Assembly: GCF_019393635.1 (NCBI RefSeq)
Contig: NC_057862.1
Span: forward strand, 118,560,145 to 118,624,144
Origin: Dromiciops gliroides
Lineage: Eukaryota; Chordata; Mammalia; Microbiotheria; Microbiotheriidae
DNA length: 64,000 nt
Direction: 5' to 3'
In this document: one piece after another, positions 31,351 through 41,805 of the stretch
How positions within the stretch are numbered: position 1 is the first letter of the stretch
How the letters are laid out: each line of letters starts with the position of its first letter
Position numbers and translations under genes: made by a program
Notes under the pieces: model-generated
Seen by the model: the letters and a program-made list of their open reading frames with translations, nothing else
What the model was told of the DNA's origin: nothing
Database searches by the model: none

Positions 31351-32639
31351 GTCCGCGTGTGTGCATGCACATGTGCATGTGCAGAATGGTTGTTTGCTGT
31401 GATAAAATGACCGGACTGCCCACTGATACTGATTATTTACTATGTGTTATATTTCGTTGCAAACTATTTTTCATACCAGTAGTCTGGCACTGAAAGTGCC
31501 TGTACACTGCAAATGAAAAGCAGCAGGCGTCTAGCTTAGCTGTCTGTAGTATGAATAACTAGGTATAAGTGCTGGACAGGTAACAAACAGTATATGTACT
31601 CACTTGGCTAAACCAGGATCAGGTTTCACTTTCTACTTTCTGTGGGAAGGGGTCTGGGCTGCCACTGTGGTAGCCCTTGTTCTAAGGGTTAAATAAATAA
31701 GCACTTTTTTGCACCAATTCTGTATTCTGACACTTTAGTAAGCTGTTCTGACTGGGCACTTTAGAAACACAGATGGAACTTTGTGAAAGCTCTCGTTTAT
31801 TTGTGATGAACCTACGGCACTTGAAATTTGTCCTGTGACAAACACTAGATTACTCCCTTTGGAAAATCTGTAGACTTTGCTTAGTTTTCTGAATGTAGTT
31901 CCTCCTTGCCCCTTCCCCAATATAAATGACTTCATCTTCTAAAACAGTTTTCAAGGTGCTAGGAGGGCTGGTGGTCTATTGCATTTGCATAGTGGATGTG
32001 GGCTAGAAATGTGGACAGCTTTCATTGACTTGGCTAACCACTGGCTTTGGTGATTTTGATATGGCTGCCATTTTGGGTTTGCAAGCATGGAAGTGGGGAA
32101 AAAAGTTGAATATTTTTCTGAGTCCAGTAGAGGTTATGAAATTTTTCTTACTTTATTACTTTTTATAACATCAGGCAGGGTTTCTTTGTTTTTTCCAGTG
32201 TTCCCACTGAAGGTCACAATTGTTTTAGCTTTTGCGATAAACTTAAAGTGAATAGTACAATTTGTATCATTGTATTCTCCCTAAATTAAAAGTTCTTTCA
32301 GTTGAAAGCCTATTCTTACCTTGTAATCTACCCAGAACCTATTCATCTTGATTCAAATTCTGTGTGTGGGAAAGTTCATGTGGGAGAATGATTTTAGACT
32401 TCTTTTGCCGGACCCTAGAAGGCAAAGTTAGGATCAGTAGGTTGATAGAATTATTGCTTCTGATCTGAGGGGGGACTCTTGTAATTTAGGCACAACCCAT
32501 AAGTAATCTGGAGGGTATGTGGGAGAGCGAGTCCCTGGGGAACACAACCTTTTTCTCCCACTTTTGTAGGATAATTTTACTTTTGCCAGGTTTACATTTG
32601 CTAGCAAAACAATAGTAATATCTCATATTCAAGTAAGGT

Positions 32640-32870
32640 TTGACAATTATGAAATACTCCACCAACGTGCTCTCATTTTATTCTCACCAACACCTTGGGA
32701 TACAGGCAGAAATAGATGACTAACTCCACTTTACAAATAAGAAAACTGAGGCGTGGGAACCTTAGGTAACTTGCCCAAAGTCGCACAGCTACTAAGTGCC
32801 CAAGAATGAGGAGTTGAACCCAAGTCTTCAGATTCCTGGGCCAACGTTCTTCCCACTGCACCAAACAAAC
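32640..32870 (-). mobile_element. MIR-type SINE, antisense
   Basis: 'cttgggatacaggcagaaat', 'tttacaaataagaaaactga', 'cttgcccaaagtcgcacag', 'gttgaacccaagtcttcag' are a near-complete antisense MIR. Confidence 0.7.
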
Positions 32871-32874
32871 TAAC

Positions 32875-33445
32875 CAGTGATGGGCTCCAGTTCAATGTTA
32901 GCAAATCGTTCTGTTTTTAATTTGAGCAAAGATTTACTATAGTGTTAGCTTTATTGGATTCTATTGTTGGAGATTTTTTTTCTTATGTTCCTGCTCTTCC
33001 TCCTCCCCCCCCCACCTCATTTTTTTTTTCTTTCTCATTTAAGCAGTCATTGGAAAGCCATCAGAAAGTGATTTGTTAGTCCTTCTGGAAAATTCGCTTA
33101 AGGTCTGGAACATCATAAGTTTAAAAATCGAGTAGCCATGAATATGATTTATCATCTTAGTTTTGATTAAAGCTGTTTGTAAAGCTGTCTTAGGAAACTT
33201 ATTCAAGACATAGGATCTCATGGAACAAACAGAGGATGGGGAAACATACACAGGACAAGATTATGCTGGGAACTGACTGCAGAGCAAAGGAAGTTTTATT
33301 TGGTCTGATATGAAAAATTTGGTTAAACCTTTTCATTATTTTTAGTGGTACCTGAATCAGTATTGACTTATATGAACTGCAAATTCACCAATCATGATTG
33401 CTAATTCAGTTCTAATTATTACCTTTATGTGATTATATATAGGAT
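32875..33445. other. no recognised element
   Basis: Unique-looking. A short C/T-rich stretch at 32,990-33,040. The segment 33,045-33,300 is repeat-free and low in CpG. No gene. Confidence 0.4.
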
Positions 33446-33449
33446 CAGA

Positions 33450-33790
33450 AATTTAGAGCTAGAAATGACTCTAGAGATCATTTCACCCACATACCTGTTC
33501 CACCCCCTCATTTTACAAATTTGGAAACCCAATATCCAAGAGAAAGCAACTGGCAGATCATGGATTTAAACGAAAGTCCTCTGGCCCCCAGTTCAGCCAC
33601 CTTTCCACTGTACCACTTTGTGTTCTAAGAGAGACGCAGAACAGAGCGGGCTGACCTGGGATTCAGGAGGAACTGGGTTCAAACCCTGTCTCTGATCCAT
33701 ACCAGCTTTGTGACCATGGGCAGATGACCTAACCTCTCTGTGCTCCCAGGCCACTCTCTAATATAAATTACAAAATGATTTGTAGATCTG
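33450..33790. mobile_element. two MIR-type fragments, antisense then sense
   Basis: 33,450-33,630 is antisense ('catacctgttccaccccct', 'ggaaacccaatatccaagag', 'ccactttgtgttctaagag'). 33,640-33,790 is sense ('gattcaggaggaactgggtt', 'gaccatgggcagatgacct'). Confidence 0.5.
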
Positions 33791-34247
33791 CATAAGTAGA
33801 ATTTCCTGTGCCAATGAAATCACAAGATCTTAGGTCTGAGCCAAAAAAAAATGTGTGTGTATAAATGTAAGTGTATACATACATTTAAATATATGGACAT
33901 CATCTATGATATCTTTGGTGGAGGGAATTCCCAATGTGGATCTTCCTTTACTGAGAAGTTAAATGACACATACAGCAGGTGTGTGTGTCAGAGGCAGGAC
34001 TGAACTCAGGTTTTCTGGACTTTAAGACAGGCTCTTTATCCAATATCCCATGCTGCCTTGTGTATGTTGGGCTGAACCTGAGATTTCATTGGTGTGAGGA
34101 GATGCCTTCTATTAAGGGAGGTTTGCAACAGTTTTACAATTTACAGTCTTGGAGAGTTGCCCAGGGTACTGAGAAGTGAAATATAACTTGCTCAGAGTCA
34201 TGCAGTCATGAAGTCATATCATTTGTATATCATTAAATATGCAAAAG

Positions 34248-34505
34248 GACAGCTAGGTGCTGCAGTGGATACAGCTCCAGGCCTGGAGTCAGGAAGACTC
34301 ATCTTCCTGGGTTCAAGTCTGGCCTCAGATGCTTACTAGTTGTGTGACCCTGAGCCAGTCACTTAACCCCAATTGCCTCAGTTTCCTCATCTGTAAAATG
34401 AACTGGAAAAGGAAATGGCAAAACTACTTCAGCATCTCTGCCAAGAAAACCCCAAATGAGGTTGCAGAGAGTTGGACACGACTGAAATGCCCAAACAACA
34501 ATACA
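34248..34505 (+). mobile_element. MAR-type CORE-SINE with RTE/BovB-like tail, full length
   Basis: Head 'ggacagctaggtgctgcag', insert 'aggaagactcatcttcctgg', CORE 'actagttgtgtgaccctg', 'cctcagtttcctcatctg' and the tail 'gttggacacgactgaaatg' plus 'caaacaacaa'. The short flanking repeat 'atgcaaaag' / 'atgcaaagg' fits a target duplication. Confidence 0.92.
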
Positions 34506-34559
34506 ACATGCAAAGGCCATAATTCAGTAGGTAAAATAGTGAGTTTAGACAGGATGTAA

Positions 34560-35150
34560 ATTTTTATCATCTGTAGATAATGAAAACTGACTTTTCTCTG
34601 AGATCAAAATACAGCAGATCATGGCATATTCCTGTCACTTGGGCTTTAAAGGAAGGAACACAAAATGTACAAACTTACAATTATGAAAAAAATAAACATT
34701 GCCAGCTTTAACCTCAATTGTTTAGAAAAAGTGACATTGATCAAAGCAAACTAAGTCACAGACAGAATAATTGCAAATAAAAGAGTGTATGTACATCCCC
34801 GGGGCGTTTTGGCAATGTTAATAGAAAGAGACATTCCCTTTGAACATGCTGGCTCTTCTTGCTCCCAGTCTATCTCCAAGCAAGTCTATCTCTAGTATCA
34901 AACATTCAGGCAATACAAAGAACAATTAAATCCATAGGAGCCGTATGTTTGCAAAGTAATGGTCAAGTTTAATATTATTTTCATGGCTAAAATTGAAACT
35001 GGGGACACTGCAGTCATCAAGAAGAATGAGTTTGAGTTCATCTGCCCTACCATAATAAAGAGAACACTATTTATAAAATTGTCATTCTTCCAAGAATCTG
35101 TGCTTAATTATTCTTATAAGAATTTGGGACCAATGAAGTAGAGTAATGCC
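34560..35150. promoter_or_regulatory. candidate conserved noncoding element, about 0.6 kb
   Basis: No repeat signature. It contains a TCF/LEF-type word ('ttgatcaaagc', about 34,739), a SOX/homeobox-like 'agaacaattaaatcc' (about 34,920) and 'gaataattgcaaataaaag' (about 34,765). A 60-codon frame (34,959-35,141) lies in it without recognisable features. Conservation is untested. Confidence 0.22.
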
Positions 35151-35389
35151 TTATTTTTCTCTTGATTGAGGAATGAGCTGCTGTATGTGAGTGAATGTTC
35201 TAGATAACTGAAGTATATGTGACAAAACAGGTGGGTTTTTTAAGTGTTTTACAGTAGAAATTTTCTTTAAAATGCTACATAATTCCTTGACTTCTTAACA
35301 TTAGCAATGAACATATATACATATATATACATACATATATGTGTGTATATATGTTGACTCAAGGGATATCATCATACATAAGCTACAGT

Positions 35390-35515
35390 AGGGAAAGGAC
35401 TGGATTTGAAGTCAGAGAATAAAGGTTCAAATCCTGACTCCTACCTGGCCTGAGTGACAATGGACATATCATCTTACTTCTCTGTGTGTTAGTTTGCTCA
35501 TGTAGAAAATGTGGG
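35390..35515 (+). mobile_element. MIR-type fragment
   Basis: 'ggatttgaagtcagagaata', 'ggttcaaatcctgactccta', 'tctctgtgtgttagtttgc'. Confidence 0.5.
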
Positions 35516-35517
35516 AA

Positions 35518-35661
35518 GGGGCAGCTAGGTGATGCAGTGCATAAAGCACTGGCCCTGGATTCAGGAAGACCCGAGTTCAAATCCGGACTCAAACACTTGA
35601 TACCTACTATCTATGTGACCCTGGGAAAGTCACTTAACCCTCATTGCCCTGCCCCCCCAAT
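35518..35661 (+). mobile_element. WSINE-like CORE-SINE
   Basis: 'ggggcagctaggtgatgcag', 'ccctggattcaggaagacc', B-box-like 'gagttcaaatcc', CORE, then a C-rich rather than A-rich end ('ctgcccccccaattg'). Confidence 0.9.
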
Positions 35662-35925
35662 TGAGGGGATGGACTTCTTTGTCTTCTGTTCTACAAAAAA
35701 AGAAAAGCAATTTGATGAATTCTAAATTTTACATAATATCACACTGTACCACATTAATATGAATTCTTCTGATAGTTAATAAATGTCAAGCACAGTACCC
35801 TCTATATTGAATAGGTGCTGTACTATATAGCACAGCGTACAATGTCTTCAGAGCTCATTGACCAGTCTGTGTAGGGTTATTTGCCCCCTACCCATAAGTT
35901 TTTTCAAGTTCTTTTTGTTTACATG

Positions 35926-36219
35926 TTAAAAAAAGAATAATTCTCCCATCTCTTCCTTCTCTTTGAGGCTATCATTTGCTTCTAGCTTCTTTTGGAATAT
36001 ATTAAACATCCTCAAATGTTTCCTTTCCCAATTATCTTGTGGATAGGAAATCTGTTGTTTGTTAAAAACTGTATCCAAAACAAAAGCAAATAGGCTCTGA
36101 GGGAGCTCCCCTATGGGAAAAAGACCTAAGATTTTATGCAAGGAATCTATAACATCTCTGTTGGCTACTTTAGGGGCCTTTTTTTTGCTTATTTCCTGGC
36201 TCTTGATTGCTTTGAACAA
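35926..36219 (-). other. 97-codon open frame of unknown origin
   Basis: Stop-to-stop open frame on the minus strand. It has no ATG at its start (first codon TTG after a TAA). It reads with a lysine-rich beginning (SQEISKKKAPK), a hydrophobic stretch (LFAFVLDTVF), a polar middle (WERKHLRMFNIF) and an acidic-basic end (SLKEKEEMGE) before TAA. The composition looks more protein-like than the other frames here, and no repeat signature covers it. There is no splice acceptor at its start. It could be a remnant of a retrocopy or of an old transposon frame; I recognise no family. Confidence 0.2.
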
Positions 36220-36387
36220 TTAAAGTTACTTGTCTTATAAGTGGTCTTTGAATATATGCAGAAACTCAAAATACTACTTTGTTACAAAAGGTGAGTTAAA
36301 CATCTTTTCTTTTCAGTTATTGAAAAATCAGAAACATTTTTTGGGGGAGGACAAAAAGCCATGTATGTATGTATACATACATACATA

Positions 36388-36622
36388 TTTTTGTTATTAT
36401 TGTTCAGGCATTTTAGTCCTATCTAACTCTTCATGACTCCATATGGGGTTTTCTTGGCAAGGATACTAGAATGGTTTGCCATTTTCCTCTCCAACACATT
36501 TTACAGGGTTGAGTGACTTGCCCAAGGTCACACAGCTAGTAAATCTCTGAGGCCAGATTTGAATTCAGGTTTTCCTGATTCCAGGTCTGGCACTCTATAC
36601 ACTCTGCCACCTAGCTGCCCCC
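36388..36622 (-). mobile_element. MAR-type CORE-SINE with RTE/BovB-like tail, antisense
   Basis: 'ttattgttcaggcatttta', 'catgactccatatggggttt', 'aggtcacacagctagtaaat', 'ctgccacctagctgcccc'. The internal 'aggaaactgaggcaaa' part is shortened. Target duplication within 'tacatacata' cannot be resolved. Confidence 0.88.
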
Positions 36623-36713
36623 TACATAGACATACATACATATATACATACTTACATATACACAGTGGATAGGTAGGATAGATAGGTAAGTACGTAGGTG
36701 GGTAGGTAGGTAG

Positions 36714-37077
36714 TGTAACGATTGGAATGACGCCACCTGCTGGAGACTTACTGTAGAAGAGTTCTGCCCATGAAGCAAAGGTCTTTGAGGGCAAGACCAG
36801 GAGTCTTTTCTTTGGCGTGACGCGGGCTAGTGGGAGGAGGAAGGAAGAGACTGGCGCTCGGTCTCACGCTCTTTCCTGAGGACGCTGGTGGAGAGGGGAG
36901 CTAGAAATGCGCTCTCCCTTTAATAGATAGGAATCTAGGCCTTTCTCTCTCTCTTTACCAAATTCTTATTCTCCTTAATAAATGCTTAAAAGTCTAACTC
37001 TTGCTAAAGCTTATAATTTATTGGCGACCACTCATTAGATATTTTAGACAGTTTAGCTAGAATTTTAGCCCTTAACA
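36714..37077 (+). mobile_element. solo LTR of an endogenous retrovirus, copy 2 (sense)
   Basis: 364 bp, TGTAACGATT...CCCTTAACA, flanked by 'gtag' on both sides (36,710-36,713 and 37,078-37,081). The host sequence is itself a TAGG repeat, so the 4-base duplication is only consistent, not proven. A polyadenylation word AATAAA lies at 36,977-36,982. It keeps several CpGs ('gtgacgcgggc', 'ctggcgctcgg') and is about 95% alike to copy 1, so both are fairly young. No internal viral sequence is present. Confidence 0.92.
36730..36743 (-). promoter_or_regulatory. CTCF-like core in LTR copy 2
   Basis: Plus strand ACGCCACCTGCTGG, i.e. CCAGCAGGTGGCGT on the minus strand, 13 of 14 core positions. It faces left toward the motif at 23,726. 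Confidence 0.4.
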
Positions 37078-37098
37078 GTAGGTAGGTAGGTAGGTAGG

Positions 37099-37163
<65 letters not shown>

Positions 37164-37214
37164 GGATGGATAGATAGATAGATAGACAGACAGATAGCTT
37201 AATAGATAGATAAA

Positions 37215-37945
37215 TAGATAGATGGATCATTGATAGATATTAAGTGTTGGTATTATGGTATAGGATTGATAATCTCTTTTAAGTATGATCACGTTTAATG
37301 CACTTCTTATGTTCGTTATTATTTCTGGGAATGGGATTTGATTGGTATTGTTTCAATATATCATGCCATCAAGAGCAACAATATAATGGGACACCACTAT
37401 ATTCTGTAATGGCTCATGACCTATAGAGAAGATTAGGATTTAATAGTTGCCTCAGAAAAGGAGGAAACAGAAAACACCTAATAATAAAGGTGATGCACAA
37501 GGAGAACTGGGTTGATAGCACTTGGCTTCATTTTTCCTCTCAAAGGATGACAATCCAATTATAAACCTATTTTACTAGATGATATTTGGAAAGAATTCTC
37601 TTCTTCCCAGTGTTAATTTATAGTGTTTGGCAAATTAACCATTCTGACTGAACTTAAATGGAATCTCTAAATTTCTAGTGTTTTTAAACATTGATACAGT
37701 AATAGTCAATGATGGTAACAGCGTTTAATTAAATAATCCCCATATTCCTTAAAAAAAAAAAGATCAAAATTGACATGCATCATATTAGTCCAAACATGGG
37801 TCCCACTTTTCCTCCCTACATCTGATCTAGGTGACGCTTATAATAAGTGTTATTTTTTAAATGTATATCAATACTTTTTTTTCAAAGAGATGTGATTTTA
37901 TGGGTGTGGACAATATTTGGAGCAATAGGGCACATTGGGCTTTAT
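37215..37945. other. no recognised element, AT-rich
   Basis: Unique-looking AT-rich DNA. Nothing supported. Confidence 0.4.
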
Positions 37946-37949
37946 AGTT

Positions 37950-38130
37950 ATAAGGGACTTTTATAAATATCATCTCATTTCTTTACAACCTTTGAGGGAA
38001 GTTGTATGAGAATTCTTATCCTGATTTTTCAGACAAAGAAAATGAAACTCAAAAAGGACAAGTCACTTAGAGGTAGAGTTAGGGCATGACTTTCAACTCC
38101 AGGTACAATGCTTTCTCCATTTCATGATAA
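37950..38130 (-). mobile_element. MIR-type fragment, antisense
   Basis: 'aaatatcatctcatttcttt', 'ttttcagacaaagaaaatga', 'caggtacaatgctttctcc'. Confidence 0.5.
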
Positions 38131-39275
38131 CTAACTTTCTTGTATCATTCTTCTATCTATCACTGTCTTTTTAATATTCTGATCCTAAAATTGTCAGGGG
38201 ATAGTCAGCCCTCAAGGAACTACCCTTGGCAAATGTAGGTAATATCTTTATCGCTGCTTCTAAAATAACAGTGACAAAGACAATCAGTTTAAAAAAACGT
38301 TCATCAGAAGCTATTTCTCCCCAAATTTATTTACTTTTAGTTATTTATCTCATTTAAATGCAGAGAGGGGTAGCATAAAACCAAAACTTCTTAGGGGAAA
38401 GATAAGAGTAAGAAGACGTGTTCTTCTGGGGCAAGGGAGATGATTTGTAAATGGTTGAATATGGTGTTTACATTTAGTATTTCACTTCTTTTCAAAGTTC
38501 AGGTTTCACGAACCTGACTTCTCTTCATTTCAGAGGGAGAAGGATCAGGCAGCCACTGAAGACCCAGTTATTATACTGTCATTTCATAAATTTGGAGGTG
38601 TTTTAAGATCAAGTCATTCTCCCCTTTTCCAATCCAAGTTACAATCAAACCTTTAAGATACCCCTTTAACATAATCCTTTGTTTTCCCTGGCAAAGTCAG
38701 TAAATGTTCCTCTGAATGAATCCTTTCTTGGAAGTATAATTGCTGTTTCCAGTGTGCGGGGCTTTGGGGTGGGGGAGGTTTGAATGAGGAGAGAAATGTG
38801 TTGTTAGAGGGAAGAATTTCTCAGGAAAGTAATTCAGGGAAAACTTGTAAAAATAAAAAGATATCTCAAAATGTAAATGGGAAAGGGAAAGTGGAAGAAA
38901 AATAATCTGGGAACATAGGTTTTTCATCTGAAAAATTAGATGGTGGGATTAGATGGTCTCCGAGGTCCCTTTCAGCAGTAACATTCTATGATTTATAGAT
39001 CCATTGAAGGGCTAGGCTGAGCACTCTCTTGGCAAGCTGTTAAACAGAGCTTATGCATGATTGCAAACTCGTCAACCTTAAGATAAATACAACGTTGGGG
39101 GTTATTTCTGCTCATACTCAAGGCTAGCCCTAAACAAAGTAGTGAAGCATATGAAGCTTGGTTTTGGTGGCAGTATTTTGACCTCTTTGTAACTTTGTGG
39201 GGGCCTCTTCCCACTTCCCTTCCTCTTACACTGGTATCCCTCCTGAGAAGGAGAAAAGGACCTAATTCTGGGTTT
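38130..39275. other. mostly unique; MIR end at 38,920-38,997
   Basis: No repeat is recognised over most of it. 'gggattagatggtctccgag' with 'cattctatgatt' is a MIR 3' piece. Short minus-strand frames (38,697-38,927 and 38,993-39,214) have no recognisable features. Confidence 0.4.
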
Positions 39276-39276
39276 T

Positions 39277-39533
39277 GTTATTGTTATTGCTGTTCAATAA
39301 TGTCCAACAATGTGTGACCCCATTTGGGCTTTTCCTGGCAAAAAGACTGTGGTGGTTTGCCATTTACTTTGCCAGCTCATTTTACAGATGAGGAAACTGA
39401 GGCAAATAGGGTTAAATGACTTGCCCAGGGTCACACAGCTAGTAAGTATCTGAGGCCAGACTCGAACTCAGGAAGATGAGTCTTCCTGACTCCATGCCAG
39501 GTACTCTTACCACTGTGCCATCTAGCTGCCCCT
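39277..39533 (-). mobile_element. MAR-type CORE-SINE with RTE/BovB-like tail, antisense
   Basis: Tail 'ttattgttattgctgttca', body 'gatgaggaaactgaggcaaa', CORE 'gggtcacacagctagtaag', insert 'aggaagatgagtcttcctga', head 'gtgccatctagctgcccc'. Confidence 0.92.
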
Positions 39534-39889
39534 GATTCTATTTAGTCACTAGCAGTTTAGTGTGAAATAGTTCAATGTAAACTCCTCTTAGAAGTACTTG
39601 CATCTTAAAAGGAAATAGAATTAAAAAAATGAATCAATACAATTCATACAGTTTCATACAATTCAGACACTATGGTATCTAAACTAGGGAAATATGTGGG
39701 ATTAGTGTTAATACCTACTCTATTACCACCAACTCCTATAATAAAGGAATCTAGCCCTTACTAAGCTATCAGGATGTATAGATATTGAAGAGGGGAGTGA
39801 CATACAATTTGCTGAGGAAATGAAAAGTTTTGCATATGAAGATCTCATGCATACTCCATACATAAGGAAAGGAAAGTAAGAAGCCAGGG

Positions 39890-40150
39890 GGTACAGTGGA
39901 TACAATAATGAGCCTAAAATCAGAAAAACGTGAGTACAAATCCAGTCTTGGACACTTACTAGTTATATGACTTGAATAAGTCACTTTACTTCTGTTGGCT
40001 TCAGTTTCCTCATATGTAAAATGGGAATAATAATGGCACCTGCCATCCTGGGGTTATTGTAAGGATCAAATGAGATAATATTTGTTAAGTGTTTAGTACT
40101 GTGACAGGCACATAGTAAGTGCTATATAAATATTAGTTATTATTATTGTT
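39890..40150 (+). mobile_element. MIR-type SINE
   Basis: 'gggggtacagtggatacaat', 'gcttcagtttcctcatatgt', 'tattgtaaggatcaaatgag', 'ggcacatagtaagtgctata', ending in a (TTA)n tail. Confidence 0.65.
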
Positions 40151-40434
40151 GCTATTATTATTATTTTTAAATGACAATAAACTATCCATAAAGTAGATGA
40201 TCAAAACATTCTGGATCAGCGCCAACAATGGCATTGTTAAGGAACCATCCTGAGAGGATTATGGGAAAAGCATAAGGGCTAAATGGTGATGACAAAGGAA
40301 AAAGAGAAACATTCTAAGCAAAAAGGAGACAAAAGAAAATGGGCTTCCGGTGAGTCAAAGCATGATGTATGGGAAAGTTCACTGGCCTGGGAGTCAGGAA
40401 GCTGTTCTATTAATTAATTCTTGCCAATTAATAT

Positions 40435-40610
40435 CACTTGCTAAAGTGATTTTCCTAAAAGGCAAGTCTGATTGGTATCCCTCTCCTAATTAATAAACTC
40501 CAGTGACTCCCTATTGCATTCAGCCAAAATTCCAATAATCTTACCACAAATACTTAGCACAGTGCTTGGCTCATAGTAAACACTTAATAAATGCTTCTTG
40601 ACTGTTCAAC
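40435..40610 (+). mobile_element. L2 3' fragment
   Basis: 'gtgattttcctaaaaggcaa', 'ccagtgactccctattgcat', 'agcacagtgcttggctcata', 'ataaatgcttcttgactg'; the middle is deleted. Confidence 0.6.
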
Positions 40611-40871
40611 TTATACTCCTCAGGCCTCAGTTTCCCCATATGTAAAATGAGCTTAAATTCAATAACCTCTAAGGTCCCTTCCCAAACATTCTATTAGATT
40701 ATAACCCAGGCGTCCATAGAGTTCTAAAATTCAGGAATTCTAGGAAAAATATTAAAAATATTGGCATCCTGGTAATAATTAATGCTGTAGCATTCTGAAA
40801 GGATGAATGAATCCTCTTATGTGTCTAATTACTAGTAGGAGGCAACTAGAAAATGGGGTAGATCAAGACTT

Positions 40872-41064
40872 ATTTTTTCCTCTAGCTCTCTTACTTTATT
40901 TTCAAAATCCTTTTTGAGCACTTCTATGGCCTGAGACTAATTCATATTTTTCTTGGAAGCTTTGGATGTAGGAGCTTTGACTTTGTTATCTTCTGAGGGT
41001 GTATTTTGATCTTCCTTGTCACCACAGAAACATTCTTTGGTCAGAATGTTTTTCTGTTTTCTCA
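40872..41064 (-). pseudogene. L1 ORF1 N-terminal remnant
   Basis: From the ATG at 41,064 the frame reads MRKQKNILTKECF, then a polar stretch (EDQNTPSEDNK) and a lysine-rich part (APTSKASKKN). An in-frame stop falls at about 40,945, after which the reading resumes as a coiled-coil-like VLKKDFENKVRELEEK. ORF1p is the RNA-binding coiled-coil chaperone of L1. The fragment is truncated at the left edge and dead. Confidence 0.6.
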
Positions 41065-41805
41065 TTTTCCAGGCTATTTCTTGACTTTTAACTCTTTGTT
41101 AAAGTGGGGCACTGCTTCCAGAAGAGAAGGCACACTGTCCCAAGCTTCAGGGGTTTTGTACAGCTATTTTCAGAGATCCTTCTAGGAATTTGTAAGTTTT
41201 CAGTTCTTTCAAAGTGGTACGATTTAAGGAGAAGTATGTTTACTATTCTTCTGGCCCATGCTCTGTTCTGAAAGCAACCACAGTCTGGATTTTCTGCCCT
41301 GGAACTATGAACAGAGTCTCATTCCACTGTTGCTGACAGCTCTTGTGTGCTTGTGCTCCTCTCCTGCCTAGGACTGTCACCCAAGACTGTGACCTGGGTC
41401 TGAGTATGGGCAAAACAACTGAGTCCCGCATTGGTGTTAGCAAACAGACCCCTGTAATCTCCTTCTAGCCAACTGTTTGGCCCCCTTACTGTCTGTGGGC
41501 TGAGAGTTCCAGAAGCAGTTGCCACCACTGCTGATTCAAACACTCCACGACCTACTCCTGGTTTGCTGTGTCTGCCTCTGCACAGCCTATGCTAGACTGT
41601 GCTCTACTCTCACCCTAGTACAAGAGACCTTTCCTGCCCACCTTCTAAGTTGTCTTTGGCTGGAAAAATATTTCACTCTGTCCTTTTGTGGGTTCTGCTG
41701 CTCTAGCAATTGTCTTATGGTATTATTTGAAGGTATTTGGAGGGGTCTTGTGGAGAGCTCAGGCAAGTCACTGCCTTTCCTCCGCCATCTTGGCTCTGCC
41801 TCCCC
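40872..41805 (-). mobile_element. L1 5' end with 5' UTR and ORF1 start (minus strand)
   Basis: On the minus strand it begins GGGGAGGCAGAGCCAAGATG followed by GCGGAGGAAAGG, the classic L1 start with a YY1-type AAGATGGCGG word. About 740 bases of 5' UTR lead to an ATG at 41,064. L1 copies are usually truncated at this end, so a copy holding only the 5' part is unusual. The 3' portion is missing here. Confidence 0.75.

Larger units (their letters stand above)
29925..32640. other. largest repeat-poor block
   Basis: About 2.7 kb with no recognised interspersed repeat, only a TG microsatellite at 31,297. It includes a modestly GC-richer part (30,750-31,290) and is a natural place to look for a first exon or enhancer. 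No coding exon is recognised. An 80-codon ATG frame on the minus strand (30,404-30,646) has no recognisable motif. Confidence 0.5.
36360..37215. repeat. tetranucleotide array (TGTA/TACA, TAGG, TAGA), twice interrupted
   Basis: Simple-repeat pieces lie at 36,360-36,387, 36,623-36,713 and 37,078-37,215. They are split by a MAR-type SINE and by a solo LTR. The last piece is a long (TAGA)n run with TGGA variants. Confidence 0.92.

Noticed and set aside
31297..31493. 62-codon Cys/Val-rich frame in the repeat-poor block
   Set aside because: It starts inside the TG microsatellite, and the remainder has no recognisable feature.
34248..34360. tRNA gene (A-box and B-box words present)
   Set aside because: The boxes belong to the tRNA-derived SINE head. 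There is no cloverleaf or discriminator end, and the same sequence recurs throughout the window.
23391..37077. A full provirus with the two LTRs as its ends
   Set aside because: The LTRs are in opposite orientation, each has its own 4-base flank, and the 13 kb between them holds host repeats and no retroviral coding sequence.
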